Positions 49,634-61,454 of a stretch of 64,000 bases of DNA are shown here, one piece after another. Positions within the stretch are counted from its first letter, which is position 1. Every line of letters starts with the position of its first letter. The stretch covers positions 248,001 through 312,000 of the forward strand of contig NZ_RAPF01000002.1 of assembly GCF_003610805.1 (NCBI RefSeq), given 5' to 3'. A program made the position numbers and the translations under genes. The notes beneath the pieces were generated by a model. That model worked only from the letters and a program-made list of their open reading frames with translations. It made no database searches and was not told where the DNA came from. The stretch comes from Altericroceibacterium spongiae (GTDB lineage: Bacteria > Pseudomonadota > Alphaproteobacteria > Sphingomonadales > Sphingomonadaceae).

Positions 49634-51183
49634 CTGCCGGTGCTGTTTCCAGTTTCGATGTCTTTGGCCAGTTGTCTGGCGGCTTCACGCGGAGAAAGCT
49701 TGTTATCCTTGCGGTCGACCGCATAATTGGCTTCGCGCATCCGGGAAACCGGAATGGCTCCGACCAGCGGGCGCAGTGCATTTACGAAGCGTTTCTCTTG
49801 CACGCGCTGGGGCGTAATGAGCAACAGGGCATCATAGGCAGGTAAGGCGCCTTTCGGGTCTTTCAGAACGGTCAGATGGTCTGCGGCAATGCGGCCGTCG
49901 GAAGAGAAGGCCGCAATCACATCGGATTGCCCGCTTTGCAGCGCATTATACATGAATGTTGCTGTGTAATTGCGAATTTGCGCAAAGTTAAGCCCATAGG
50001 CATCGCGCACGGCATGCCATTCGGGTCGTTCGAAAAACTCCACATCTCCCCCGACATTGAGGCGTGAGGATAGCGACGCCAGATCGGTGAGCGAACGGAT
50101 TCCCAGTTCCTGTGCCCGTTCCCGCCGCATGGCGAATATATAGGCATTTTCGAAACCGAGCGCTCCGAGCATGCGGGTTCCGGTGCTGTCCTTCTCCCAT
50201 TTGGCGATTTCGGCGATCATCCGGCTGCGTGCCGGTGTTTCTTTCCGCTCCATCTGATTGGCCCAGAGCGTACCGGCATAATCGACATAGACATCGATGG
50301 CTCCGCTGGTGAGCGCAGTGTGGATGACGGCGGATCCGAGACCTTCGCGATATTCGACATTGTAGCCCGCCTGTTCGAGGCGCTGTCCGATCAAACGGGC
50401 GAGAATAAATTGTTCGGAAAAGTTCTTCGCACCCACCACTATCGTGTCCCGCTCGCCAGTGTCTCTACTGCTCCAGCCCGCCACTGCTATTCCGGCCAGC
50501 GCTAAGCTCAGTCCGATCCAGACCAGCAGAGGTTTGCGGATGGCAAAGCCGCGTTCGACCAGTCCCAGAAGCGTATCGGCGATGAGGGCGAGGGCTGCAG
50601 AAGCAATACATCCGGCGAGCACAAGAACCCAGTTCTGGGTTTGCAATCCAGCGAATATCGGATCGCCGAGACTGGGTTGCCCGATAGTGGTGGCCAGCGT
50701 AGCGGCGCCGATGGTCCAGACCGCGGCGGTACGGATTCCGGCCATGATATAAGGCGCGGCCAGCGGTGCCTCCACCAGTCGTAATTTCTGCGCGGCAGTC
50801 ATCCCCATGCCATCGGCGGCTTCGAGTATACCGGGATCCATATTGGCACGTGCGGTGACCGCGTTGCGCAGGATCGGCAGCAGGGCATAAAGTGTCAGAG
50901 CCAGCAAGGCAGGAAGGAAGCCCAGTGTTGGCAAGCCCTGCCCGAACAGGCCCCGCAGAGCGAGGAGCAGGGGGAAAAACAGGGCAAGCAGGGCAAGCGC
51001 CGGAATTGTCTGAATGAGGCTGGCAAAACCCAGCGTGAGACGGGCGATATGGGGCGCGCGGCTGGCCCAGATAGCAAGCGGCAAAGCAATCAATGTGCCA
51101 AGGGCAATAGCAGAAGCACTGAGCAGCACATGCGAGGCCAGCGGGCCTCCCAGACGGGAAAGAGCGAGGATCAGATCGCTCAT
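49630..51183 (-). CDS. Betaine-type ABC transporter: permease fused to substrate-binding domain
   Basis: 517 residues. Residues 1-205 are an OpuC/ProW-type permease with about six helices (GLPTLGFLPALLALTLYALLP, then the EAA loop EAADGMGMTAAQKLRLVEAPLAAPYI). After one more helix, residues about 240-510 are an OpuAC-type periplasmic binding domain (VGAKNFSEQFILARLIG, IDVYVDYAGTLWAN). Such fusions import glycine betaine, choline or related osmoprotectants. The start overlaps the ATPase gene by four bases (ATGA). Confidence 0.93.
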   Translation of the reverse strand: MSDLILALSRLGGPLASHVLLSASAIALGTLIALPLAIWASRAPHIARLTLGFASLIQTIPALALLALFFPLLLALRGLFGQGLPTLGFLPALLALTLYALLPILRNAVTARANMDPGILEAADGMGMTAAQKLRLVEAPLAAPYIMAGIRTAAVWTIGAATLATTIGQPSLGDPIFAGLQTQNWVLVLAGCIASAALALIADTLLGLVERGFAIRKPLLVWIGLSLALAGIAVAGWSSRDTGERDTIVVGAKNFSEQFILARLIGQRLEQAGYNVEYREGLGSAVIHTALTSGAIDVYVDYAGTLWANQMERKETPARSRMIAEIAKWEKDSTGTRMLGALGFENAYIFAMRRERAQELGIRSLTDLASLSSRLNVGGDVEFFERPEWHAVRDAYGLNFAQIRNYTATFMYNALQSGQSDVIAAFSSDGRIAADHLTVLKDPKGALPAYDALLLITPQRVQEKRFVNALRPLVGAIPVSRMREANYAVDRKDNKLSPREAARQLAKDIETGNSTGS

Positions 51184-51947
51184 CGCGTCAGATCTGCCAG
51201 CGCCTGCGCCTGTTCGCGCGGAACGGCGACCAGTGCCTGCGCAATCTTTCCCCCTTGCCCGGCAAGCAATTGGGCGGGTGTCGCATCGGCGACGATCATG
51301 CCGGCATCCATCACAAGAATGCGATCGGCCAGAAGCAGAGCTTCGGCCATATCGTGGGTCACCATAATAGTGGTCAAATCCAGTTCCTGATGAAGGTCGC
51401 GCACCCTTCGGCCCAGCGCGTCGCGCGTAATCGGATCGAGTGCGCCGAACGGTTCGTCCATCAGCAGCAGATGGGCATTGCCGGCCAGCGCGCGTGCCAC
51501 ACCGACACGCTGGCGTTGTCCACCGGACAATTCATCCGGCCTCCGCCGGGCTAGTGCCGGCTCCAGTTCCACCAGTTCAAGCAGACGAGCGATTGCACCG
51601 TGGCCGATTTTCTCGCCTTCCAGCCGCGGGACAATGGCGATATTTTCCGCCACTGTCATATGCGGGAACAGACCGACACCCTGAAAGACATAACCGATCC
51701 TGCGGCGCAGCCGCGATGGCTGAGAACCTGCCACGTCCTTTCCTTCGAGAAGTACTGTGCCAGCGGTCGGTTCGATAAGTCGATTGACGGTTTTGAGCAG
51801 CGTTGATTTGCCCGATCCCGAAGCACCCACGAGGGCAACGAAGCTGCCTTGCCGGATATCGAGTGTAACACCGGCAACAGCGGTGGTTTCACCGAACTGC
51901 CGGGTTACGCTGTCGAAGCGAAGGAAAGGGCGGTCGCCTGCCGCCAT
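51180..51947 (-). CDS. Betaine-type ABC transporter ATPase
   Basis: 255 residues with Walker A GASGSGKST, Q-loop FQGVGLFPHMT, signature LSGGQRQRVGVARAL, Walker B LLLMDEPFGALDP and H-loop VTHDMAEAL. It lacks the C-terminal CBS domains of classical OpuCA/ProV. It pairs with the overlapping permease-binding protein gene. The start lies just three bases after the stop of a sensor kinase gene on the same strand, so the three genes form an apparent operon. Confidence 0.94.
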   Translation of the reverse strand: MAAGDRPFLRFDSVTRQFGETTAVAGVTLDIRQGSFVALVGASGSGKSTLLKTVNRLIEPTAGTVLLEGKDVAGSQPSRLRRRIGYVFQGVGLFPHMTVAENIAIVPRLEGEKIGHGAIARLLELVELEPALARRRPDELSGGQRQRVGVARALAGNAHLLLMDEPFGALDPITRDALGRRVRDLHQELDLTTIMVTHDMAEALLLADRILVMDAGMIVADATPAQLLAGQGGKIAQALVAVPREQAQALADLTR

Positions 51948-51950
51948 CCC

Positions 51951-53453
51951 TTAACGGGCGAGAGCCGTTTTGGGCAGGTGAAGTTCGACAAACAGTCCAT
52001 CATCTTCCCAGCGCCGATCCCACGATCCGCCCAGCTGCCCCGCCACACTGGTATCGATCAGACGCGATCCGAAACCCGTAGAGCCTTTGAAATCGCCCGG
52101 CGGAGCATCTTTCTCACGCCATAGCAAAGCCACCATGTCGCCCTGTTCGAGGATTTCGAGTTCCACCGAGCCTTCTTCTACCGAGAGTGCGCCATATTTG
52201 GCGGAATTGGTCGCCAGTTCGTGAAAGACAAGCGCAAGCGGGGTGACTGCCCGTGATCCGATCTGCACTTCATCGCCGGAAATGCGGATACGGGCATGAT
52301 CGCCCGTGCCGTAGGGGGCGAATAATTCTTCGAGCAGACCCCGCAGATTATCCCTGACCGCATCGGTGGCCGGGCGAACGAAGTCATGCGCGCGGCCTAA
52401 TGCACGAATAGTCTGGATCAATTCCTCGCCGAAGGCCTTATGTTCTGGCTGACGCCGGACGGAAAGTGATACGAGCCCAGCGACAACAGCAAATATGTTT
52501 TTGATTCGATGAGATAATTCTTTCGCCAGTAAATCCCGGCTTTCGGACAGGCGATGAATTTCGTCTACATCGACAGCCGTGCCGAACCAGCGGATAATTT
52601 CTCCACGTGAATTATGGACCGGCACGATTCGGGCCATCATCCAGCGATATTCGCCATCATGGCGCAACAGTCGCAATTCTCTCTGGAAAGCTTCGCCTGT
52701 CTTCAATGAGGAAGCCCATTTTTCCTGCACGGCGGGCAAATCGTCAGGATGAATAGTCGTGCGATCCGGCCCGAAGCCGGTGAATTCGATCAGTCGGCGA
52801 TTGAAATAGTCGAAATTGCCCTGCGTGTCGGCGGACCAGGCAATGGCAGGGATCGAGTCGGCAATCGCCTGAAACTGGCTTTCACTATATTCCAGTTCGC
52901 GCCGGGCGGCGAGGGTCTCGCGCCGTGAGCGGAGCCGTCGCATCACGGCATTGGCCAAAACAGCCAGCCCTTCTCGCTGAAATTCGGTCAGGCCTTCAGG
53001 TCTTGGCTGCGAATCGATCACACATAGTGCTCCCAGCGGCACACCTTCGGGTGAGCGCAGGGGCTGCCCGGCGTAAAAGCGAATATTGGGCGGGCCTGTG
53101 ACCAGCGGATTGGTATGAAAACGTTCATCCCGCGTGGCGTCTCGCACCTCCATGATGCTACCGAGCAACATGGCGTGGGCACAGAAGGAAGAACTTCGCG
53201 GTGTTTCGCGCGTAGCCAGTCCCTGACGGGCGATAAAGCGTTGTCTTTCTTCTTCCACCAGACTGACCAGCGCAATGGGTACGTCACAAAGTCGGGACGC
53301 GAACTGAACGATTTGTGCCAGCTCAGGGTCATCTTCCAGCGCTTCGAGTCCATACATCTCCATCAGATGCATACGTTGCTTTTCCCCTTCGGCTGTGCCC
53401 GTCTGGACGGGAGGAAGGGGGGAAGATGCGGGGGAGGGAAAGACGGTCTTCAA
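51951..53453 (-). CDS. Cytoplasmic GAF-PAS sensor histidine kinase, HWE family
   Basis: 500 residues with no membrane helix. A GAF domain (about 30-175, with SSFCAHAMLLG, FYAGQPLRSPEG and GALCVIDSQPR) is followed by a PAS domain (about 190-310, with AWSADTQGNFDYFNRRLIEFTG and a PAC segment). The HWE-type kinase domain has LAKELSHRIKNIFAVVAGL (phospho-accepting His), FHELATNSAKYGAL and the diagnostic LLWREKD (W-x-E). It is the first gene of an apparent operon with the betaine-type ABC transporter. HWE kinases often feed the alphaproteobacterial general stress response; a link here is inference. No response regulator is adjacent. Confidence 0.92.
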   Translation of the reverse strand: MKTVFPSPASSPLPPVQTGTAEGEKQRMHLMEMYGLEALEDDPELAQIVQFASRLCDVPIALVSLVEEERQRFIARQGLATRETPRSSSFCAHAMLLGSIMEVRDATRDERFHTNPLVTGPPNIRFYAGQPLRSPEGVPLGALCVIDSQPRPEGLTEFQREGLAVLANAVMRRLRSRRETLAARRELEYSESQFQAIADSIPAIAWSADTQGNFDYFNRRLIEFTGFGPDRTTIHPDDLPAVQEKWASSLKTGEAFQRELRLLRHDGEYRWMMARIVPVHNSRGEIIRWFGTAVDVDEIHRLSESRDLLAKELSHRIKNIFAVVAGLVSLSVRRQPEHKAFGEELIQTIRALGRAHDFVRPATDAVRDNLRGLLEELFAPYGTGDHARIRISGDEVQIGSRAVTPLALVFHELATNSAKYGALSVEEGSVELEILEQGDMVALLWREKDAPPGDFKGSTGFGSRLIDTSVAGQLGGSWDRRWEDDGLFVELHLPKTALAR

Positions 53454-53699
53454 ATCATGTATCCTGCGTTACGCGGCGAAATTACCTGAAAACCAAAAGA
53501 TTAAAAGGGGGACTGGTGGTTTGTACCCTTTTTGTTTCATTGTATCGGTTTGTTTTCCTCAACCTGTATCGTTTTCGAATCACACAACGATTGTAGAATA
53601 TGCGCCGCTTTGCCTGCCTTCGATTTGCGGTTAACGGCGTTTGACGCGCGCCTGTCTATGCGCGAAGAGTTGGCTCGACCATAACAAGGAGATTTTGTG

Positions 53700-54185
53700 A
53701 TGCGTAAAATCATTCCTGTTCTGATTGCAGCGCCATTGGCTGTTGCTCTGTCCGCTTGCGGAGAAACAACACCGGCCGATGAAGCGACACCGGAACCGGT
53801 TGAGGCAGATGTGCCGGTGACTTTGCCGACCATTCCGGTCAATTCGCTTACTACGATCGAATATCCCGGCACATACAGCAAGGAAACCGAGGACGGGGGC
53901 ATCGCCCATATCACGCTGAATGGCGACGATACGTATGAATATGATCCTGGTGACGGCAATATTGTCAAAGGCTCTTATACCCGGATGGAGGATGGCAGCC
54001 GGGTGCAGCTGGAAGATTTCAATGGCGAGTCGGCCATTTTTGCCGTTGGAACGGGCGCTATCTATCGGATGGAAAGCGCCGATACGCCGCTGACCGAGGT
54101 GAGCGAAGCAACCATGTATTCGCGCGATAAGGATTACGATCCGGCCGCTGAGGTGGAAGAAGCCGCTGAAGATACAGCCAATTGA
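53700..54185 (+). CDS. Predicted lipoprotein
   Basis: 161 residues. The signal peptide MRKIIPVLIAAPLAVALSAC ends in a lipobox cysteine. The mature part begins with a proline/glutamate-rich linker (about 22-40), then a small beta-rich domain with YPGTYSKETEDGG, ITLNGDDTYEYD, GSYTRMEDGSRVQL and IYRM. This is faintly reminiscent of NlpE-like or copper-response lipoprotein domains, not enough to name it. It has a short acidic tail. AAGGAG nine bases upstream supports the ATG at 53700 over GTG 53697. Confidence 0.83.
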   Translation: MRKIIPVLIAAPLAVALSACGETTPADEATPEPVEADVPVTLPTIPVNSLTTIEYPGTYSKETEDGGIAHITLNGDDTYEYDPGDGNIVKGSYTRMEDGSRVQLEDFNGESAIFAVGTGAIYRMESADTPLTEVSEATMYSRDKDYDPAAEVEEAAEDTAN

Positions 54186-54205
54186 TTTCGGTTTGATGCA
54201 ATTGG

Positions 54206-54244
54206 AAAAAGGCTCATGCCCGTCATCGGGCATGAGCCTTCTAT
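54206..54244. terminator. Bidirectional terminator between the lipoprotein and 5'-nucleotidase genes
   Basis: 14-bp stem AAGGCTCATGCCCG (54209-54222) / CGGGCATGAGCCTT (54227-54240) with a TCAT loop. The minus strand continues with TTTTT, and the plus strand with CTATTT. Confidence 0.88.
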
Positions 54245-54281
54245 TTACGGTCAACGCGAAGGAAGTCAGCTTGCGGCCGGT

Positions 54282-56045
54282 TCATTCATCTGCGTTGATA
54301 GCGCGGGGTTCCTGCGGAAGCGGGCGCGGATGATCGATATCCAGCCACTGTTCGAGCGCCACCAGGTCCTGCACACCGATGGTAGGATCGCCTCCTTCGG
54401 TGAATACTGTGAAGAAGTCCCCGCCTCCGGCCAAAAAACTGTTGCTCGTGATGCGGTAGGTCTCCTGCGGCATGACAGGCTGACCATTGAGCGACATGGA
54501 CAGAATTCGCTCGCCTTCCGGGCGGCTCGTATCATAGGTGAACCGGAAACCTTGTGAGGCGGAGAGAATCTGCGGTGGACCCTCGGCATCGAATTGCTGT
54601 TCGAGCAGACGTTTCAGCTGTGCGCCGGTAAAAGTCGCAGTGATAAGCTGGTTATTGAATGGCTGAACCTTGTAAATGTCAGCGAAGGTTACCGATCCGT
54701 CCTCGGCCGGAGCAAGGGTGGCCCGGATACCGAATGGATTCATAAAAGCGATCTGGGCTCCGGCATCACGCGTGGCCGCGAGCTGGGAATCGGCGATTAG
54801 CCGGCCCAGCGCTCCGCCGCGATCGGGATGCCCTTCCTCCTTTTCGGCGACACCCGCGAGCTGGCCCACCTTGCGAGAGGCGAAGCGGTCGGCCGCTGCA
54901 GTGTAAAGGCCTACATAATCGGCAATGGCTTGGTCCGGTGTGAAATGCGGGAAGGCGGCATGGACCGGATAAGATGTGTCGCCCTGCCGGAAGGCTTCGG
55001 ACTGAACCACCACATTATGTGCTGAGCGCGATTGCACTATGCCTGAGCGCGGATCGATCTTCAGGCGAATATCGGTGAGCATCGTACCATATTTACCGGC
55101 ACTGGTGACAAGCAGCTTCCTGTCGCTCCCGGCCTGCGGTAATTTGCAAATATAGGCGCGATGTGTATGGCCTGAGACGATCAGGTCCACGCCGGGATTG
55201 AGACGGTTGACGATCGGCAGCAGGCCCCCGGCAGCGCCGTCGCAACTATTGGGATCGTTGTCTTCCGCCGGATCGAGCCCCTGATGGATCAGCACAATCA
55301 CCGCATCGGCACCGCGTTGGCGCAGCGATGCAGTGGCGCGATTGATCGTATCCGCCTCATCCGTGAAGGTAAGGCCCTTTACACCGCCGGGCGAAACCAG
55401 CGCGGGCGTACCTTTGAGTGTCAGCCCCACCAGACCGATGGTGACCTGTTCGGCACCATGACCGAATTGACGCAGCGCCGTGCCCGGAAAAAGCGTCGAG
55501 CCATCCTGTCTCACCACATTGGCGGCGAGATAGCGATAGGAGGCGCCGGGAAAATGGTCTTCAACTGCACAGGGCTGGCGCAGACTGTTCTTTTCGCACC
55601 CACCATTTTGCAGGCGTAACAATTCCTTCGATCCGCGGTCGAATTCGTGATTGCCCACTGCGTTAAAGTCGAGCCCGATGCGATTCATGACCCCTACGCT
55701 CGGTTCATCGAGGAAGAGCGAAGATGCCAGTTGCGATGCACTGGTAAGATCGCCGGCCGAAACCGTCAGGCTATAGCGATAATGGGCACGCAACTCTTTC
55801 ACGGCGTCGGCCAGCCATGCAGCTCCGCCGGCGGGCAACAGGACCTTGCTACCATTCCGGGATGTAACGGGGATTGCCAGTTTAGGCGGTTCAAGCGCGC
55901 CATGAAAATCGTTCAGCGCAATGATCCCCACTTCCACCGGCTCGGGCGCTTTTGCTGAGGGAGCGGCCGGAGCCGGGGCTTGCGATATGCTGGCACAAGC
56001 GCCGAGCAGAGCGAAGAAAGGTAAAATCAAAGGGAAAAGACGCAT
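54282..56045 (-). CDS. 5'-nucleotidase / metallophosphoesterase lipoprotein
   Basis: 587 residues. The signal peptide ends in lipobox LLGAC, so it is an envelope lipoprotein. The metal-binding motifs of the N-terminal calcineurin-like domain are visible: ALNDFHGAL, SAGDLTSAS, AVGNHEFDRG, VLIHQG and VSGHTHRAY. A C-terminal 5'-nucleotidase domain (FADIYKVQPFNNQLIT, SNSFLAGGGDFFTVF) provides nucleotide specificity. It hydrolyses extracellular nucleotides or similar phosphate esters for salvage. Confidence 0.94.
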   Translation of the reverse strand: MRLFPLILPFFALLGACASISQAPAPAAPSAKAPEPVEVGIIALNDFHGALEPPKLAIPVTSRNGSKVLLPAGGAAWLADAVKELRAHYRYSLTVSAGDLTSASQLASSLFLDEPSVGVMNRIGLDFNAVGNHEFDRGSKELLRLQNGGCEKNSLRQPCAVEDHFPGASYRYLAANVVRQDGSTLFPGTALRQFGHGAEQVTIGLVGLTLKGTPALVSPGGVKGLTFTDEADTINRATASLRQRGADAVIVLIHQGLDPAEDNDPNSCDGAAGGLLPIVNRLNPGVDLIVSGHTHRAYICKLPQAGSDRKLLVTSAGKYGTMLTDIRLKIDPRSGIVQSRSAHNVVVQSEAFRQGDTSYPVHAAFPHFTPDQAIADYVGLYTAAADRFASRKVGQLAGVAEKEEGHPDRGGALGRLIADSQLAATRDAGAQIAFMNPFGIRATLAPAEDGSVTFADIYKVQPFNNQLITATFTGAQLKRLLEQQFDAEGPPQILSASQGFRFTYDTSRPEGERILSMSLNGQPVMPQETYRITSNSFLAGGGDFFTVFTEGGDPTIGVQDLVALEQWLDIDHPRPLPQEPRAINADE

Positions 56046-56196
56046 GGATCGGGGCCGTTTTGCTGGGGGACTGGCAAAGAATTAAAATGAGAGTGTAATT
56101 TTCTTCTACTGGGGGCTTCCCCGGGGGGAAGACCCTCGATAGGGACGTAACAAATTAAATGGGGAGGATAATTCTAGGTTTGGACTCGAAACGCGC

Positions 56197-56721
56197 ATGA
56201 GCAATATTCCCAAGACCGGCAAGCAGACTTCTCAAGAGGATGCAAGCAGGTTCCCCAATTATCGCGAAGGCAATACAACCTCTGAAATTCGTTTCACCAT
56301 TTATATGGTGCTCGCCGCAAGGCGCTGGCGCGGATTACTGGATGAACATTTGCGGCGGATCAATCAGAGTTCGGCGCGGATGGAAGCCATGGCGGCTATC
56401 ATGAATGCACCTGAGCCTAAGGCTCAGGTTAATATTGCGCGCCGTTTGCGTATCGAAGGACCTACCCTGACCCGAATGCTCGATACGCTGGAAAAAGACG
56501 GGCTGGTCAAGCGTCTGCCCGATCCGCGCGACCGGCGGACAAAGCAATTGCGTCTGACCGAAAAGGGTGAGGCGGCGCTGGAAGACATTCTCGGCATAGC
56601 TGACGATTTGCGCATGCGCCTGTTACAGGGTTATTCCGAGGAGCAGGTCGAAATGTTCAATACATTTTTTGAAGAAATTCTCGACCGGCTGGATCACGGC
56701 CTCCCTGCGATAGAACGGTAA
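56197..56721 (+). CDS. MarR-family transcriptional regulator
   Basis: 174 residues. The winged-helix core has VNIARRLRIEGPTLTRMLDTLE as helix-turn-helix and KRLPDPRDRRTKQLRLTEKGE as the wing, the classic MarR signature. The N-terminal 30 residues are polar and variable. It is followed, after 215 bp, by an exported esterase in the same direction; whether it regulates that gene is unclear. It is unrelated in detail to the MarR protein at 786-1265. Confidence 0.92.
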   Translation: MSNIPKTGKQTSQEDASRFPNYREGNTTSEIRFTIYMVLAARRWRGLLDEHLRRINQSSARMEAMAAIMNAPEPKAQVNIARRLRIEGPTLTRMLDTLEKDGLVKRLPDPRDRRTKQLRLTEKGEAALEDILGIADDLRMRLLQGYSEEQVEMFNTFFEEILDRLDHGLPAIER

Positions 56722-56936
56722 ATATGGCCCTCTGAAATGATCTGGCCATCAGAGGAGAGGCGGCATCGCTCCCGCAACCATGTTTGCGGTCTGTGTAGAG
56801 CGCCTCTTAGCCGATGCCGCACGTTGACCAATGCAGAAAACTGCTCCCACTCTTTTCTGCCCAATGACTGATCTTGATGATATTGCATGGCGGTATCAAA
56901 AAGATATAGGGGCCGGTTGAAAGGGAGCGGTATATC

Positions 56937-58010
56937 GTGATTTCCGGCAGACTTTTTACGCTCATATTTGGCATCTGTCTCATGCTCTGGTTGTCGGCAG
57001 GGCATCCGGCATCGGCTCACAACAGCGTTGCCCCAGCAGAGGATATTCCACCTGCCGGTACGCCAGTCGGTCACTCCCCTTTCGAACGCGCTGTCGGTCC
57101 CACGATCGTAAATCGGGGTAGCGCCCTGTATGATTTTACGTCCTTCAAGCTCGATTCCGAGGATGGCAAGCGTCATTACTGGGTGCAGATCGGCATTCCG
57201 AAACGCGCCGCACCGCCCAGGGGCTTCCCTGTTCTTTACATGGTGGATGGCAATGCGGCGATGGGACTGATCGACGAATCCACCCTCGAGGCGCTGGATA
57301 TTCTGTCCGCGCCTGTTCTAGTGGCGCTTGGTTATGACACCTATGCGCGCGTCGATACGATGTCGCGCGCATTGGATTATACCCCGCCGGTTATGCAGGA
57401 TGGCCAGCCGATCACGCCGATTGTCCGCGGACGTCCAGGTGGCGGAGCGGACGCCTTCGCGAAGCTGATCGAACGAGAAATCAAGCCGCGTGTAGAACAA
57501 CTTGCGCAGATCGACCGCCAACGGCAAACCTTGTGGGGGCATTCCTATGGAGGATTGTTCACCCTTTATATGCTGCATGCGCATCCCGCCGATTATCAGG
57601 CCTATGTCGCGGGTGATCCGTCTCTATGGTACCATGACGGAGAACTGGTAGACGACCTCCTTGCGACATCTCAGGGGAGCTTGTCCGGTAAGAGCGTAAG
57701 GGTGATGCGCGGTGCGGGTCATAGTGCGGCGGGAAGTGACAAGTCTCGCTTGCAGCAGCGCAAAACCAGACGGCACCAGTTTAGCCCTTCCGGTGATGCT
57801 CCTCGCTTGCCGGATACCAGCCGCGGCCGATCTCCTATGCCGAATGTGATGGAAAAGGTGGTCACAGCATTGCGCAAAGCCGGAGCCGATGTTCATTACC
57901 GTCGCTTCCCCGAACTAAGTCACGGGGAGATGATGCAGGCCTCTTTGCTGCCGGCGTTAATTCTGGCTGCTCGTCCTAACCTCGTGGACGCAGCTAATAG
58001 CGCTGAATAA
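56937..58010 (+). CDS. Exported alpha/beta hydrolase, IroE/Fes-like siderophore esterase family
   Basis: 357 residues with a signal peptide (LFTLIFGICLMLWLSAGHPASAH). The esterase-D-like (PF00756) fold shows FPVLYMVDGNAAM, the nucleophile elbow LWGHSYGGLFTLYML, AYVAGDPSLWYHD and a catalytic His in FPELSHGEM. IroE-type members cut siderophore trilactones in the periplasm; other family members act on acyl esters. An arginine-rich insertion lies at about 255-300. The GTG start has AAGGGAGC upstream. A hairpin follows the stop. Confidence 0.85.
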   Translation: MISGRLFTLIFGICLMLWLSAGHPASAHNSVAPAEDIPPAGTPVGHSPFERAVGPTIVNRGSALYDFTSFKLDSEDGKRHYWVQIGIPKRAAPPRGFPVLYMVDGNAAMGLIDESTLEALDILSAPVLVALGYDTYARVDTMSRALDYTPPVMQDGQPITPIVRGRPGGGADAFAKLIEREIKPRVEQLAQIDRQRQTLWGHSYGGLFTLYMLHAHPADYQAYVAGDPSLWYHDGELVDDLLATSQGSLSGKSVRVMRGAGHSAAGSDKSRLQQRKTRRHQFSPSGDAPRLPDTSRGRSPMPNVMEKVVTALRKAGADVHYRRFPELSHGEMMQASLLPALILAARPNLVDAANSAE

Positions 58011-58025
58011 TGTCATCACCTGTAA

Positions 58026-58052
58026 GCCTGTATAGCGGTATAGCCTACAGGC
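58026..58052. terminator. Hairpin between the esterase gene and gyrB
   Basis: GCCTGTA (58026-58032) / TACAGGC (58046-58052) between convergent genes. There is no T-run on either side, so it is a weak terminator candidate. Confidence 0.4.
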
Positions 58053-58078
58053 GATGAGTATTTCCCCGTAAGATGCGA

Positions 58079-60610
<2,532 letters not shown>

Positions 60611-60683
60611 TCATCCACAGCCAAATGCGCCTGAGAGGCGGAAAAAGACCGATAGAGGGCAAGAAGGGGGCCATAAGACTTCG

Positions 60684-61382
60684 ATGATGATGACTGTAAT
60701 TGTGATAATAGTGGTCTCCGGCGCCCTACTTCTCGGTGCGGCATGGGGCTCGTTTGGCCATTTGCCCGACAGGCTGCGGGGTTTTCTGATCGCTCTTGCA
60801 GGAGGTGCGCTTGTGCTCTCTCTGGTGACAGAGCTGATCGAACCGTCGGTGGAGCGCAGTTCGGCGATCGTGGCATTGGGCGGTGTTGCTGTTGGGGCGG
60901 CGGTTTTTACTTTTGTCGACTATCTGATCGACGAGAAATGGGGCCCCGATTCAGGCGGCGGGCTGCTGGCGGCGCTTTCGCTCGACGGGATTCCGGAAAA
61001 TCTTGCGTTGGGTGTGGCTTTGATTGGTGCAGGGCCGACGGAAGTGGCTGCGCTGGCGGGATCGATTTTCCTGTCCAACCTTCCTGAAGCGGCCGGAGGT
61101 GCGCGCTTGATGGTGCAGCAAGGCCGTTCCGGCTGGCGGGTGCTAGGTATCTGGGCGTTGACTGCTCTCATTTTGTCGGCCGCAGCCCTCATTGGGTTTT
61201 TATCGATGGAAAATGCGGGAGAAAGAACGCTGGCAGCGATTCGCTGTGTCGCCGCAGGTGCGGTTGTGGCCAGCCTTGCCACTGAAGTTTTTCCCCAGGC
61301 CTATCGCGAAGATCGCCATCTCGCCGGAATTGCTACGGCCCTTGGCCTCATTTTGGCCCTATGGCTTGGTGAATTACGTTAG
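60684..61382 (+). CDS. ZIP-family-like membrane protein with altered metal-site residues
   Basis: 232 residues with about seven membrane helices. The region SLDGIPENLALGVALIGAGP corresponds to the TM4 metal-site motif of ZIP transporters (usually HNxPEG). SNLPEAAGG corresponds to the TM5 motif (usually HxxPEG). In both, the key histidine is replaced (by Asp and Asn), while the PE pair is kept. ZIP proteins import zinc, iron or manganese. The altered site raises doubt about metal choice or transport activity. It is divergent from gyrB. Confidence 0.8.
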   Translation: MMMTVIVIIVVSGALLLGAAWGSFGHLPDRLRGFLIALAGGALVLSLVTELIEPSVERSSAIVALGGVAVGAAVFTFVDYLIDEKWGPDSGGGLLAALSLDGIPENLALGVALIGAGPTEVAALAGSIFLSNLPEAAGGARLMVQQGRSGWRVLGIWALTALILSAAALIGFLSMENAGERTLAAIRCVAAGAVVASLATEVFPQAYREDRHLAGIATALGLILALWLGELR

Positions 61383-61397
61383 GCTGAAAATGAGAAG

Positions 61398-61425
61398 CGG
61401 GCGTTCTTCCGTGGAAGAACGCCCG
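61398..61425. terminator. Hairpin between the ZIP-like and urcA genes
   Basis: CGGGCGTTCTTC (61398-61409) / GAAGAACGCCCG (61414-61425) with a CGTG loop. There is no clear T-run. It lies between two convergent stops. Confidence 0.6.
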
Positions 61426-61454
61426 ATGTCTGTTCAATTATGGTGCCGATAATC

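Noticed and set aside
56694-57176. 160-codon minus-strand frame between marR and the esterase gene
   Set aside because: It mostly covers the esterase signal peptide region in antisense, has no motifs, and the esterase has a good GTG start and ribosome-binding site.
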